A stretch of DNA of 64,000 nt from assembly GCA_964601805.1 (NCBI GenBank), contig CAZROW010000001.1, positions 1 to 64,000 of the forward strand, read 5' to 3'. The position numbers were made by a program, and so were the translations under genes. Of the stretch, positions 53,207 to 62,010 are shown one piece after another. Each line of letters opens with the position of its first letter. Position 1 is the first letter of the stretch. The notes under the pieces were generated by a model that saw only the letters and a list, made by a program, of their open reading frames with translations, was not told the DNA's origin and searched no databases. This DNA comes from Eutrophocola sp964601805. GTDB taxonomy: Bacteria; Pseudomonadota; Gammaproteobacteria; Pseudomonadales; Pseudohongiellaceae.

Positions 53207-53587
53207 ATGAGTATAAAACGCCATGGCCTTTCCATCGGCCTGGAACGGGTGGACGATGACTTCTTTCTCATTCTGAAACCCGTGGGAAAACTGACTCACG
53301 CTGATTATGAAATCATCAACCCGATGATTGATGACGCTCTCAAAGGCCTGGACAAGCCACATGTCCGGGCGCTCGTTGATGCCTCTGAATTCGACGGCTG
53401 GGAACTGCGTGCCGCCTGGGATGATTTCAGGCTCGGTCTCAAGCATGGCAATGCTTTTGAAAAACTGGCCATAGTCGGTGAGCGCAAATGGCAGGAGAGA
53501 ATGGCCAGTATTGCCGACTGGTTCATGTGTGCCAAGGTCCAATATTTTGGCGAGGTAGACGCGGCGCTCAGTTGGCTGCACGAATAA
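53207..53587 (+). CDS. SpoIIAA-like (STAS/SEC14-fold) protein
   Basis: A 126-residue single-domain protein: FFLILKPVGKLTHADYEIINPMI, VRALVDASEFDGWELRAAWDD and KLAIVGERKWQERMASIADWF. This is the STAS-like SpoIIAA family seen widely in marine Gammaproteobacteria, with no known ligand. An RpoH-type promoter lies directly after it and drives the next gene. Confidence 0.85.
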   Translation: MSIKRHGLSIGLERVDDDFFLILKPVGKLTHADYEIINPMIDDALKGLDKPHVRALVDASEFDGWELRAAWDDFRLGLKHGNAFEKLAIVGERKWQERMASIADWFMCAKVQYFGEVDAALSWLHE

Positions 53588-53604
53588 AAAATATTTTCCC
53601 TGCC

Positions 53605-53632
53605 CTTGAAATTTTCCGCTTTTCCCCTATCT
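53605..53632 (+). promoter_or_regulatory. Sigma-32-type promoter of the hsp20 gene
   Basis: CTTGAAA (53605-53611, full match to the RpoH -35), a 12-nt spacer and CCCCTATCT (53624-53632) closely match the heat-shock consensus. The first gene downstream is a small heat shock protein. Confidence 0.75.
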
Positions 53633-53639
53633 ATACAGG

Positions 53640-53896
53640 GCGAAGGCTCGATGAGCTTCGCATTAAAATCGGCCGGGTTATCCCAAACAGGCCGACAGAT
53701 AAATGTGTTAATGATTATTNNNNNNNNNNNNNNNNNNNNNNNNNNNNNNNNNNNNNNNNNNNNNNNNNNNNNNNNNNNNNNNNNNNNNNNNNNNNNNNNN
53801 NNNNNNNNNNNNNNNNNNNAAAATCGGCCGGGTTATCCCAAACAGGCCGACAGATAAATGTGTTAATGATTATTGCTTAAACAAGAGGATAAGCTC
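53640..53896 (+). promoter_or_regulatory. Structured hsp20 5' leader, with scaffold gap and 55-bp duplicate
   Basis: Bases 53665-53719 recur exactly at 53820-53874 around 100 N, so the true leader is probably about 100 nt. Two hairpins are visible: GCGAA-G-GCTC / GAGC-TTCGC (53640-53661) and TCGGCC / GGCCGA (53669-53695). ATGAGCTT (53651-53658) is also complementary to AAGCTCAT at the start codon (53891-53898). TTGCTT lies just before the AAGAGGA ribosome site, somewhat like ROSE thermometers. A temperature switch is a hypothesis only. Confidence 0.45.
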
Positions 53897-54352
53897 ATGA
53901 CAACTTTTGATTTTTCTCCCCTGTACCGTTCTGCTATCGGCTTTGACCACCTGGCATCTTTGCTCGACAGCATCAATACCAGCGATCGTTCATCTTCCGG
54001 ATATCCGCCCTATAATATTGAGCTGGTCAAAGATGACAATTACCGAATTACCATGGCAGTGGCCGGGTTTGCCGAAGATGAAATCAATGTCGAGGTGGAG
54101 AACAATGCACTGACCGTGTCTTCAGCACGCAAGGAAGATGACAGTGACAGTGGCAAGAACTACTTGCACAGGGGTATTGCAGAGCGCAATTTCAAACGCC
54201 AGTTCAAACTGGCTGATCATATTCAGGTGACCGGTGCCAGCATGGAAAACGGACTGCTGCATATAGAGCTGGTTCGTGAAATACCGGAAGCCATGAAGCC
54301 GCGCCAGATTGCCATTAACGGCAGCCAGAAACGACTTCTCAAATCTGCCTGA
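53897..54352 (+). CDS. Small heat shock protein, Hsp20/IbpA family
   Basis: A 151-residue ATP-independent holdase. The alpha-crystallin domain spans about 35-130: YRITMAVAGFAEDEINVEVE, TVSSARKED, the IbpA-type YLHRGIAERNFKRQFKLADH and ASMENGLLHIELVREIPE. The N-terminus MTTFDFSPLYRSAIGFDHL is IbpA-like. The start is ATG 53897 with AGAGGA upstream. It is monocistronic, between a heat-shock promoter and a strong terminator. Confidence 0.94.
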   Translation: MTTFDFSPLYRSAIGFDHLASLLDSINTSDRSSSGYPPYNIELVKDDNYRITMAVAGFAEDEINVEVENNALTVSSARKEDDSDSGKNYLHRGIAERNFKRQFKLADHIQVTGASMENGLLHIELVREIPEAMKPRQIAINGSQKRLLKSA

Positions 54353-54368
54353 GTTTCATTCCAGGTAC

Positions 54369-54398
54369 AAAAAAGCCCGCTTTATTGCGGGCTTTTTT
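54369..54398. terminator. Bidirectional terminator
   Basis: AAAAAAGCCCGC and GCGGGCTTTTTT form a perfect 12-bp stem around TTTATT between the convergent hsp20 and gdhA genes. Confidence 0.95.
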
Positions 54399-54427
54399 AT
54401 TGGAACACGAACAGTAAACAAAAATAA

Positions 54428-55771
54428 CTAAATCACACCGTAAGCCATCATGGCATCGGCCACCTTGATAAAGCCTGCAATATTGGCGCCACGAGAATAG
54501 TTCACATAGTCCTTTTCCAGGCCATGGGAAGCGCACTTGTCGTGAATATCCTTCATAATCTGCTTGAGTTGATTCTGCAGTTCCTGTTCGGACCAGCTCA
54601 TGCGAGCTGAATTCTGGCTCATTTCCAGGCCGGAAACGGCCACACCACCGGCATTGGCTGCCTTGCTGGGAGCAAACAGGATTTTGCCCTCCCTGAACAC
54701 ATCAATGCCTTCCTTGACCGTGGGCATATTGGCGCCTTCGGAAACACCGATACAACCATTTTTAATCAGCGTTTTGGCGTCATCCAGGGTGATTTCATTC
54801 TGTGTTGCGCAGGGTATGGCAATATCCGCCTTGATACCCCACGGGGTTTTGCCTTCATGGAATGTGGCATCAAAAACATGGGCATATTCAGAGATCCTGC
54901 CCCGACGCTTGATCTTGATGTCCTTGATATAGGCAAGCTTCTCTGCATTGATGCCTTCCTTGTCATGAATGAAGCCGCTTGAATCGGACATGGTGATGAC
55001 CTTGGCCCCGAGCTGGATGGCTTTTTCTGCCGCGTAAATTGCCACATTCCCGGATCCCGATATCAGCACCTTCATACCCTGAATGTCCTTGTCGACATGC
55101 TGGAGCATGTACTCAAGCATGTAGACCGCACCATAACCTGTGGCTTCGTTGCGTATCAGGCTGCCGCCGTATTCAAGTCCCTTGCCGGTAATAATGCCGG
55201 TAAATTTGCCCGTCAGGCGTTTGAGCTGGCCGAACATGTAACCGATTTCCCTGGAGCCCACACCAATATCGCCGGCCGGCACATCGGTGTCCGGGCCAAT
55301 GTAACGATGCAGTTCAGTGACAAAGGACTGGCAGAAACGCATGATTTCACCGTCAGATTTACCTTTGGGATTGAAGTCGGAACCACCCTTGGCACCGCCC
55401 ATGGGCAGTCCTGTCAGGGAATTCTTGAAGGTTTGTTCGAAGGCCAGGAACTTGAGAATACTGACATTGACGCTGGAGTGAAAACGGATGCCGCCCTTGT
55501 AGGGGCCAATAGCATTATTGTTCTGTACGCGGTGGCCGCGATTGGCGCGAATATTACCCTCATCATCAACCCAGCAAACACGGAAACTGATGACCCGGTC
55601 AGGTTCTGACAGGCGCTCCAGGATGATGGCATCCTTGTAGCGGGGGTTGCTTTCAATATAGGGAATAATGTCTACAGCCACTTCTTCAACAGCCTGGTGA
55701 AATTCGGTTTCACCCGGGTTGCGTCGTTTCAGGCCTTGCAAGAAATCAGTCAGGTAATCACTGTCGGCCAT
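54428..55771 (-). CDS. gdhA: NADP-specific glutamate dehydrogenase GdhA
   Basis: Assimilates ammonia by reductive amination of 2-oxoglutarate (447 aa, hexameric family). RVCWVDDEGNIRANRGHRVQ, the substrate site GPYKGGIRFHSSVN, the catalytic-lysine segment GLPMGGAKGGSDFNPKGKS and VPAGDIGVGSREIGYMFG are all present. VLISGSGNVAIYAAEKA binds the cofactor. It lies 45 bp after batD on the same strand, so some read-through from the MoxR-Bat operon is likely. A perfect 12-bp palindrome stands in the gap. Confidence 0.96.
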   Translation of the reverse strand: MADSDYLTDFLQGLKRRNPGETEFHQAVEEVAVDIIPYIESNPRYKDAIILERLSEPDRVISFRVCWVDDEGNIRANRGHRVQNNNAIGPYKGGIRFHSSVNVSILKFLAFEQTFKNSLTGLPMGGAKGGSDFNPKGKSDGEIMRFCQSFVTELHRYIGPDTDVPAGDIGVGSREIGYMFGQLKRLTGKFTGIITGKGLEYGGSLIRNEATGYGAVYMLEYMLQHVDKDIQGMKVLISGSGNVAIYAAEKAIQLGAKVITMSDSSGFIHDKEGINAEKLAYIKDIKIKRRGRISEYAHVFDATFHEGKTPWGIKADIAIPCATQNEITLDDAKTLIKNGCIGVSEGANMPTVKEGIDVFREGKILFAPSKAANAGGVAVSGLEMSQNSARMSWSEQELQNQLKQIMKDIHDKCASHGLEKDYVNYSRGANIAGFIKVADAMMAYGVI

Positions 55772-55795
55772 AGGTACCCCCTATCTTGTTTATAC

Positions 55796-55807
55796 GGATG
55801 TACATCC
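55796..55807. promoter_or_regulatory. Perfect 12-bp palindrome before gdhA
   Basis: GGATGTACATCC lies in the 45-bp batD-gdhA spacer, 25 bp before the gdhA start. It may be an operator or a chance palindrome; no regulator can be named. Confidence 0.3.
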
Positions 55808-55816
55808 CCGGGCTTG

Positions 55817-57589
55817 CTAGTTTTTATACAGGGGAGGCAGGCTGTAATCCCTGGTTTGCTTGCCCGCTGTCCGTCCTTTTTTATGCAGGCGCTGGACGAT
55901 GGCTTCCAGGGTCTTGCGGTCTGTTTCAACAGGATCCGAGTTTCCGTACAGGGATTTTTCAAGCAGTTCAATCTGGCTGTCGAGGTCATTGTCGCCACTG
56001 TACTGTTGCAGTTGTCCCAGGGTTAACAGGTTTTTATCCTGGTAAAGGGCCTTGCCCCAGGCAATGAGGCAGCGCTTGATTTCCGCTGCCGATCCACTGG
56101 CGATAGCCGTGCGCAATACCTTCAGGGCGTTGTCCGCACTGGGTGTCGCAGGCTGACGTGCGGCAGTTTGCTTGCGCGGCATCATGGCAGGTGTGGCTGT
56201 GGTCATGAAGGCCAGTTGTCGACGGTTGCGTAACCACATGGTGGTCGAAAACATCCAGGCAACTGCAAATATTGCCGTCGCTGAAATCCAGAACAGGGTC
56301 AGGCCCGATGACTGCGGTGAGATGATAATGGGGCTGTTGTCCTGTGTACTGTCTGGCAGGTTGAAATTTCCCGGCACGGGAGGTGCAGGCTGGGAGATAC
56401 CGGAACCCGGTGACACGGACAGGGTCCTGGCGGGAATAACGGCCCGTTCCAGTGTGTCTGTTGTGGTGTTCCACCAGGGAATCACGACTTCCGGAATCAC
56501 GAACTCACCGGGTTCGGAAGGCACGATCGCCGTGCCTTCAGTGCGGGAACCGGTGAAGCCCAGGTCACTGGAGGCATCATCCCGGACAGGTTGATCAGGA
56601 TAAAACTTCAGCCCCGGCATATCTTCATAGGTGATGCCCGGGAGCAGGGAGCTGTTCAGGCCGGTTGCGGTCAGGCGGATATTGCGGGTCACGGAATCGC
56701 CGACGGCCAGGTTGTCGACGGGCCCGCTCCAGCTTTCTTCGATGCCGATATCCGCGGCCGGCAACCAGGTTTGCCAGGCAGGGAAGCTGGCCGGTTTGCC
56801 GAGAACTTCTATGCTATGAGTTTCGCTGGCCAGGTTGATTTCACGCACACTGGTGCGGTTGTTGAAAAATCGGGTCAGGCCACCACGCCGACCGACCGTT
56901 GCGGTGAAATAGACCGGCGGAATGGTCAGCTCGCCACTGCTTTGCGGGTAGATCACGAAGCGGCGCTCGGTGACGTTGTAACGAATCCCGTTGACGATTT
57001 CAGAATAGGTTTCATCGCTACCCAGCTGCTGGACGACCGAGTCAGCGACCTGGGGCGAAGTCAGCTGGGCACCCTGGTCAAAGCTGATGGAATAGTAGAG
57101 CTTGATCGTATAGAGCAACTGCTCCTGGACATAAATTCTTTCCTTGCTGACATCCGACAGGATGAATATCTCGCTGTCACCATCATTACCCACCTGGTCT
57201 GCTTCACCCACGTTAATGGTGATGGGGGCCGTGGCTTCATTGTTGATGCGAAACGACGGAATGGTCAGTGTCCCCGTAGACAGCGGGCGCAACCTGACGA
57301 TGTAGTCGACAAAGGACTGAACGGTACCATTGATATTGGTATAGGAACTGCGGCTGCCTACCGTGCCGACCTGTTCAAAATCCCGGTTAAGGCCGGTCAG
57401 GGAAGGGCGCGAGTTACCCAGGCTGTTATCGACACGAATGGTCAGGGTCAGGATTTCATTGAGCGTAATATCATTCCTGTCGACAAAGGCACTAAGTGCC
57501 TGTTGTCCCCCTGTCTGGGCCAGCAGTGGCATGGAGATCCATGTCAACGCCACGCCCACACTGAGTATTGTCAAAAGCCTTTTTAGCAT
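55817..57589 (-). CDS. BatD family protein
   Basis: A 590-residue exported protein: signal peptide MLKRLLTILSVGVALTWISMPLLAQ, then repeated Ig-like beta domains (AFVDRNDITLNEILTLTIRVD, TLTIPSFRINNEATAPI, ELTIPPVYFTATVG). A membrane helix (LTLFWISATAIFAVAWMFS, about 423-442) and a cytosolic tail follow. BatD forms a complex with BatA/BatB in Bacteroides and spirochaetes; its molecular role is unclear. It starts 4 bp after the batB stop. Confidence 0.88.
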   Translation of the reverse strand: MLKRLLTILSVGVALTWISMPLLAQTGGQQALSAFVDRNDITLNEILTLTIRVDNSLGNSRPSLTGLNRDFEQVGTVGSRSSYTNINGTVQSFVDYIVRLRPLSTGTLTIPSFRINNEATAPITINVGEADQVGNDGDSEIFILSDVSKERIYVQEQLLYTIKLYYSISFDQGAQLTSPQVADSVVQQLGSDETYSEIVNGIRYNVTERRFVIYPQSSGELTIPPVYFTATVGRRGGLTRFFNNRTSVREINLASETHSIEVLGKPASFPAWQTWLPAADIGIEESWSGPVDNLAVGDSVTRNIRLTATGLNSSLLPGITYEDMPGLKFYPDQPVRDDASSDLGFTGSRTEGTAIVPSEPGEFVIPEVVIPWWNTTTDTLERAVIPARTLSVSPGSGISQPAPPVPGNFNLPDSTQDNSPIIISPQSSGLTLFWISATAIFAVAWMFSTTMWLRNRRQLAFMTTATPAMMPRKQTAARQPATPSADNALKVLRTAIASGSAAEIKRCLIAWGKALYQDKNLLTLGQLQQYSGDNDLDSQIELLEKSLYGNSDPVETDRKTLEAIVQRLHKKGRTAGKQTRDYSLPPLYKN

Positions 57590-57593
57590 GTTG

Positions 57594-59399
57594 TTACCAT
57601 CGTTGTTCGTTTGCCTGTTGCTCCAGCAGGTTGGGATTCTGGATTTCCTCGAAACGCCTGCGGGCAGCCTGGTACTGGAACTTGCGTCTCAACAGTTCAC
57701 CCGGATCGTCTGGAATTCGGCGCAACCATTGTTGCATGGCCTGTTCTTCCTCTGAATTGGGCTGTTCGCCGTCCTGGGGTTCAGGCATTTCCTGTTCCTG
57801 GGGGTCCGATTCACTTTCCTGCTCAGACTCCTGCTGATCCTGGTTTTGCTCTTGCTGGTTCTGTTGTTCCTGTTGCTCTGATTCCTGCTGGTCCTGGTTT
57901 TGTTGTTGCTGTTGTTCCTGGTCCTGCTGCTGTTCGCCTTCCTGTTGTTCCTGGTCCTGGTTTTCACCTTCGCTGTTTTGCTGCTGTTGCTGTTGTTCCT
58001 GCTGTTGCTGTTCCTCAAGAAGCTTCTCAACCAGCTCTTTGTTAAACTGGGCATCTTCATGATCCGGAGCCAGGGCCAGGGCCTGCTCGTAAGCTGCAAT
58101 GGCTTCCGGGTAACGGTTCAGCCGGGCCAGGGCATTACCGCGATTATAATGAGACTCGGCATCTTCCAGAAGCGAGAGATCGGCCACAGCCGTTTCGAAA
58201 TTACCTGTCCGGTAATTGGCCGCAGCACGCCAGGCTTCATCTTCAAACAGGGTGGCGGCATTTTCAAAGTCTTCCTCGGCAAAAGCCTCGGTGCCCTGTT
58301 TGTCAGGAGTGATCCACAGGTCCTTGAATTCCCAGGCATAGGCCTGCTGCTCGGGCATGAAACTGACTGTCAGCACAATGCCCAGAACCCAGCCACGGCG
58401 AAAAGCCAGTGCAGCCAGAGGCAGTAGCAGTAGTAACAGCCAGGGCCCGGCTTCATACCAGATATCAAATTCCCGCTCGACGTCGATCAGGTTTTCATTT
58501 TCATCGAAGATACTCTGGTCAAGCAGGTAATTGATATCCTCATCTGTCAGCAGGGCATCGGCATAACGACCGCCTGTCGTGGTTGCCAGCTCCTGCAACA
58601 GGTCGCGTTCAAGACGGGGAATGACGATGGCATTTGTGCGGTCGCGTAAAAATCCACCTTCGGCCATGGGTATGGGCGCGCCATCTTCGGTGCCAACGCC
58701 CAGAACTGAGAGGGTATGTGGCGAGTCGTCCAACAGGTTGCGAATGGCACCGATATCATCCGGGTTGATGCCATCGGTAATCAGCAGGATCTGGGCCTGC
58801 AACAAGGAGGCATTGGCCAGCAGGTCAATGGCCATTTCTACCCCCATGGCCGGCTTGCTGCCTTCGATGGGCATGATATTGGGTTGCAATGAAGGCACCA
58901 GGTTGTTGATGGTCTCCACGTCATCCGTCAACGGGGTCACGGCATGGGCATCACCGGCATAAACCACCAGGGCAGTCTGGCCTTCTTCACGGCGCTTGTT
59001 GAGCACATCGATAATCTTGCGCTGGGTACGCACAGCCCGGTTTGGCGTGACATCATTGGCATACATGGACAGGGACATGTCGGCGACAATCACCAGGGCA
59101 TCTTCGCGTTCCTGGACTGGTACCGGGATTTGCTGCCAGACGGGACCTGCCAGGGCAACCAGGCCCAGGCTCCAGATCAGCAGAAGTCCGAAGACGGGGT
59201 AGGTGGCACGGGGCGAGGAATCCTTTTCCAGCAGAAAAGGCAGCAGGGAAGGGTCAATGGCCCTTGCCCAGGTGCTTCGACTATTCTGGATAAACAGGAC
59301 CAGGCCAACGAGCAGCAGCGCCGGAATCAGGCCGTACAGGAAGACCGGGCGCAAAAAGTGGAAATTCTCTATGAATTCGGCAGACAACAGGGGCATCAC
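57594..59399 (-). CDS. BatB-like VWA protein fused to a TPR/Gln-rich tail (BatB/BatC type)
   Basis: A 601-residue protein. Two N-terminal helices (LYGLIPALLLVGLVLFI, FGLLLIWSLGLVALAGPVW) precede a VWA domain with MIDAS D107-M-S-L-S111 in VIVADMSLSM. Two more helices near 305-345 lead to a TPR-like region (AEEDFENAATLFEDEAWRA, NRYPEAIAAYEQALALAPD). About 90 residues dominated by Gln and Glu follow (about 458-546), then a basic helix. This matches BatB-BatC fusions. It overlaps batA by 4 bp. Confidence 0.9.
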   Translation of the reverse strand: MMPLLSAEFIENFHFLRPVFLYGLIPALLLVGLVLFIQNSRSTWARAIDPSLLPFLLEKDSSPRATYPVFGLLLIWSLGLVALAGPVWQQIPVPVQEREDALVIVADMSLSMYANDVTPNRAVRTQRKIIDVLNKRREEGQTALVVYAGDAHAVTPLTDDVETINNLVPSLQPNIMPIEGSKPAMGVEMAIDLLANASLLQAQILLITDGINPDDIGAIRNLLDDSPHTLSVLGVGTEDGAPIPMAEGGFLRDRTNAIVIPRLERDLLQELATTTGGRYADALLTDEDINYLLDQSIFDENENLIDVEREFDIWYEAGPWLLLLLLPLAALAFRRGWVLGIVLTVSFMPEQQAYAWEFKDLWITPDKQGTEAFAEEDFENAATLFEDEAWRAAANYRTGNFETAVADLSLLEDAESHYNRGNALARLNRYPEAIAAYEQALALAPDHEDAQFNKELVEKLLEEQQQQEQQQQQQNSEGENQDQEQQEGEQQQDQEQQQQQNQDQQESEQQEQQNQQEQNQDQQESEQESESDPQEQEMPEPQDGEQPNSEEEQAMQQWLRRIPDDPGELLRRKFQYQAARRRFEEIQNPNLLEQQANEQRW

Positions 59400-60454
59400 G
59401 CGTCCACCCTGGCCAGGCCCGAATCATCCGCGGCGGCCGCACGGGTATTGCGGCGCAGCCCCAACAGTATGCCCCAGGGAATTCGCAGCATGGCGATCAG
59501 GAAACTGATGGCCATCGCCGCCCCCAGCGGCCAGTAAAACAGGGCGGATGTGGGACGAAAGGTTTCTGCTTCCTGTTCTACCGGTTCCAGTTCATCGAGC
59601 AGTTCATAAATGCCTTCCAGTTCCTGGCGGTCACGGGCCCTGAAGTAACGGCCACCGGAGTTGACCGCAATTTGGGTCAGGGTGTCTTCATCCAGGTCAG
59701 CAGAGGGATTGATGGTGCGCGGCCCGAACAGTGAATTGGTCGTGGAGGCATCGGCACCGATACCGATGGTGTAAATTCGAATATTCTCCCTTGCCGCCAG
59801 GTCACCGGCCTGCATGGGTGACACTTCACCGGCGTTATTCACACCATCGGTCAGCAGGATCAGGATGCGACTGGCTTCCGGACGTTCCCGCAAATGCTTC
59901 ACGCCCAGGCCGATGGCATCACCAATGGCCGTGGCATTCTCCTCGATAATGCCGATTTCGGCTTCATAGAGCAGGGTCTCAACGGTATCCCGGTCAAAGG
60001 TCAGCGGCGACTGTGTATAGGCCCGGGCGGCAAACAGGATCAAACCGAGCCTGTCCCCGGTGCGACGCTCGACGAAGTCACCGACAACAGATTTGACCAC
60101 CTGGAGCCGTGTGGCGTTCTGGCCATTGAGCTGAATGTCCTGGGCTTCCATGGAACCTGATATATCCACCGCCAGCATGAGGTCACGCCCCGTTGTCGGC
60201 AACTGGATGGGATCGCCCACCCATTGTGGCCGGCTCGCGGCGGTCACCAGAAGCAGCCAGCCAAGAATCGCAAGCACAGCGATAAACCGGTTCCGTGCAC
60301 CGGTCTTGGGTGAGACCGACTCGATACGCGACATGGCTTTGAAAAAAGGCACATAAAGGGAGGCATCCCGGTTTGATGCCCGGGGCAGCAGCCGGTGGCA
60401 AAGCCACGGCAGGGGCAGAAGAATGAACACCCAGGGCCAGAGAATCTGGATCAT
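59396..60454 (-). CDS. BatA-like VWA domain membrane protein
   Basis: A 352-residue protein with an N-terminal hairpin of helices (ILWPWVFILLPLPWL, FIAVLAILGWLLLVTAA). The VWA domain has MIDAS D97-I-S-G-S101 in LMLAVDISGSMEAQD, and TDGVNNAGEVSP further on. A C-terminal helix follows near YWPLGAAMAISFLIAML. VWA metal sites mediate protein binding, and MoxR is the expected chaperone. It overlaps both neighbours by 4 bp. Confidence 0.9.
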   Translation of the reverse strand: MIQILWPWVFILLPLPWLCHRLLPRASNRDASLYVPFFKAMSRIESVSPKTGARNRFIAVLAILGWLLLVTAASRPQWVGDPIQLPTTGRDLMLAVDISGSMEAQDIQLNGQNATRLQVVKSVVGDFVERRTGDRLGLILFAARAYTQSPLTFDRDTVETLLYEAEIGIIEENATAIGDAIGLGVKHLRERPEASRILILLTDGVNNAGEVSPMQAGDLAARENIRIYTIGIGADASTTNSLFGPRTINPSADLDEDTLTQIAVNSGGRYFRARDRQELEGIYELLDELEPVEQEAETFRPTSALFYWPLGAAMAISFLIAMLRIPWGILLGLRRNTRAAAADDSGLARVDA

Positions 60455-60999
60455 GCGATCACGCTCCCTGACGGTGCCAGTGTGCCGCTATTGCCGGTTT
60501 TTTCCGTGTAACGATGTTCTATCCACTGCTTTGCAACCTGGTAGAGGGCATCTGGATCGGCATCAAACGTCGGACGATACATGCCATCACCCAGTACCTT
60601 GCCATCGCCCTGGCTGAATACCGTACTGTTGTCACAGGCATCCAGGAAGGCCAGCCAGTGCTCACCTGTCAGGTTCGCCCCGTTGCTGTCCGGATACATG
60701 ACCAGGACAACCCGGTTCAACAGGCGATTGGTCTCGGCCAGGAATGCCAGGCCGGCTTCGTTCAAGTCTTTGGTGCTGGAGTCTTTCCGGAACCTGTCAT
60801 AGGCCCGGTCGAGTTCGGCCAGCACACTGGCCAGCTTGCGACGGCGGATCATCGCGGCAATGGCATGGCGGCAGGCAAAGACTATGGCAACAATGACGAT
60901 AAACATAAGTATCCACCAGCCGGGAGCAGGCGGCCAGAATGAAACATCACCGGGCAGGTGAATATCGCGGAGCTGGCTTAAAGGGTCTTCTGCTTCCAT
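60451..60999 (-). CDS. DUF4381 membrane protein
   Basis: A 182-residue protein. The N-terminal LRDIHLPGDVSFWPPAPGWW motif is the DUF4381 hallmark. One membrane helix follows (ILMFIVIVAIVFACRHAIAA), then a helical cytosolic part. The family is found only with MoxR-Bat genes; no activity is known. The start overlaps the 3' end of the DUF58 gene by 22 bp, an unusually long overlap for this operon. Confidence 0.87.
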   Translation of the reverse strand: MEAEDPLSQLRDIHLPGDVSFWPPAPGWWILMFIVIVAIVFACRHAIAAMIRRRKLASVLAELDRAYDRFRKDSSTKDLNEAGLAFLAETNRLLNRVVLVMYPDSNGANLTGEHWLAFLDACDNSTVFSQGDGKVLGDGMYRPTFDADPDALYQVAKQWIEHRYTEKTGNSGTLAPSGSVIA

Positions 61000-61943
61000 G
61001 TTTCCAACTGGTCAAGTACCACCTGGTCTGTGCGCACGGCGATCAGGGGGACTTTCATTTTATTGAATTCACCAACAAGCAATTCCACCCGATCGGAGAA
61101 CTGGTCATGGTAAAGCGAACGAATGGACTTGCGGTACGTATTGATTGTGCTGCGTTGATTGCCATCGGTAATACTATAGACACCGGGAATGGGCAAATTT
61201 TCCTCAAGGGCATCATAGATAAAGATACACGTGACGCTGTTGTGAATGGCCAGCTGGTGCAGGTACTGGCGGCAACGCTCATTGAAACCCTGGAAGTCGC
61301 TGATCAGGTACACGTTTGAACCGGGACGGGTGATCCGGTATATCTGCTCCAGTGCCTGCTGGAGGTAATTCTCGCCGGCAACCTGATCATCCGTATGATG
61401 CTGGACCAGGTCCTGGTTGTAACGGGCCAGCGTGTCCAGGAAGCGCAGGGCAGAGCGTTTGCTGCGCCTGGGCTTGACCAGTTCCTGTTGCGTATCACTG
61501 AAAACCACGCCACCGACGCGGTCTCCATTGTCTACGGTAGTCCAGCAAATGATGGCTGCTGCTTCCGCAGCAACAACCGACTTGAATGCCACCTGGCTGC
61601 CGAAAAACATGTTGTGGCTCTGGTCACAACCAATGATGACCGGACGCTCCCTTTCTTCACGAAACACCTTGGTAAAAGGACGGCCGGTGCGGGCAGTCAC
61701 GCGCCAGTCAATCTGGCGAATATCATCGCCGGGCTGGTAGGCACGAAACTCCTCGAAATCCACACCACGGCCCTTGTGCTTGGAGATATGCGATCCCGAC
61801 ATGCCCAGGCGGCTGCGGGACTGGTAATCAAGCTCCAGGCTCCTGGCGACATGACGCTGGTCAAACAACTGCTCAAGGGTAATGAAGGCACCCCGGCTGC
61901 GGTATTGATCCTGGCGTATATTGAGTTGGCGTTTGCTTGACAA
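60978..61943 (-). CDS. DUF58 domain protein (soluble type)
   Basis: A 321-residue protein with no membrane helix, unlike the DUF58 protein at 48933. The hallmark is HKGRGVDFEEFRAYQPGDD followed by IRQIDWRVTART. A VWA-like core continues with IIGCDQSHNMFFGS and VYLISDFQGF; the MIDAS residues look degenerate. It is presumably the cytosolic partner of the MoxR protein encoded immediately upstream. Confidence 0.88.
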   Translation of the reverse strand: MSSKRQLNIRQDQYRSRGAFITLEQLFDQRHVARSLELDYQSRSRLGMSGSHISKHKGRGVDFEEFRAYQPGDDIRQIDWRVTARTGRPFTKVFREERERPVIIGCDQSHNMFFGSQVAFKSVVAAEAAAIICWTTVDNGDRVGGVVFSDTQQELVKPRRSKRSALRFLDTLARYNQDLVQHHTDDQVAGENYLQQALEQIYRITRPGSNVYLISDFQGFNERCRQYLHQLAIHNSVTCIFIYDALEENLPIPGVYSITDGNQRSTINTYRKSIRSLYHDQFSDRVELLVGEFNKMKVPLIAVRTDQVVLDQLETWKQKTL

Positions 61944-62010
61944 GGGTTTTCCTGGCGTTGGTATTTCTCAGATCATGAATGCACGGGCATTCCGGAAAAG
62001 GGCGGTGGCC

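Noticed and set aside
56591..57586. 331-codon plus-strand frame opposite batD
   Set aside because: It is the shadow of a signal-peptide-bearing gene in a tight operon.
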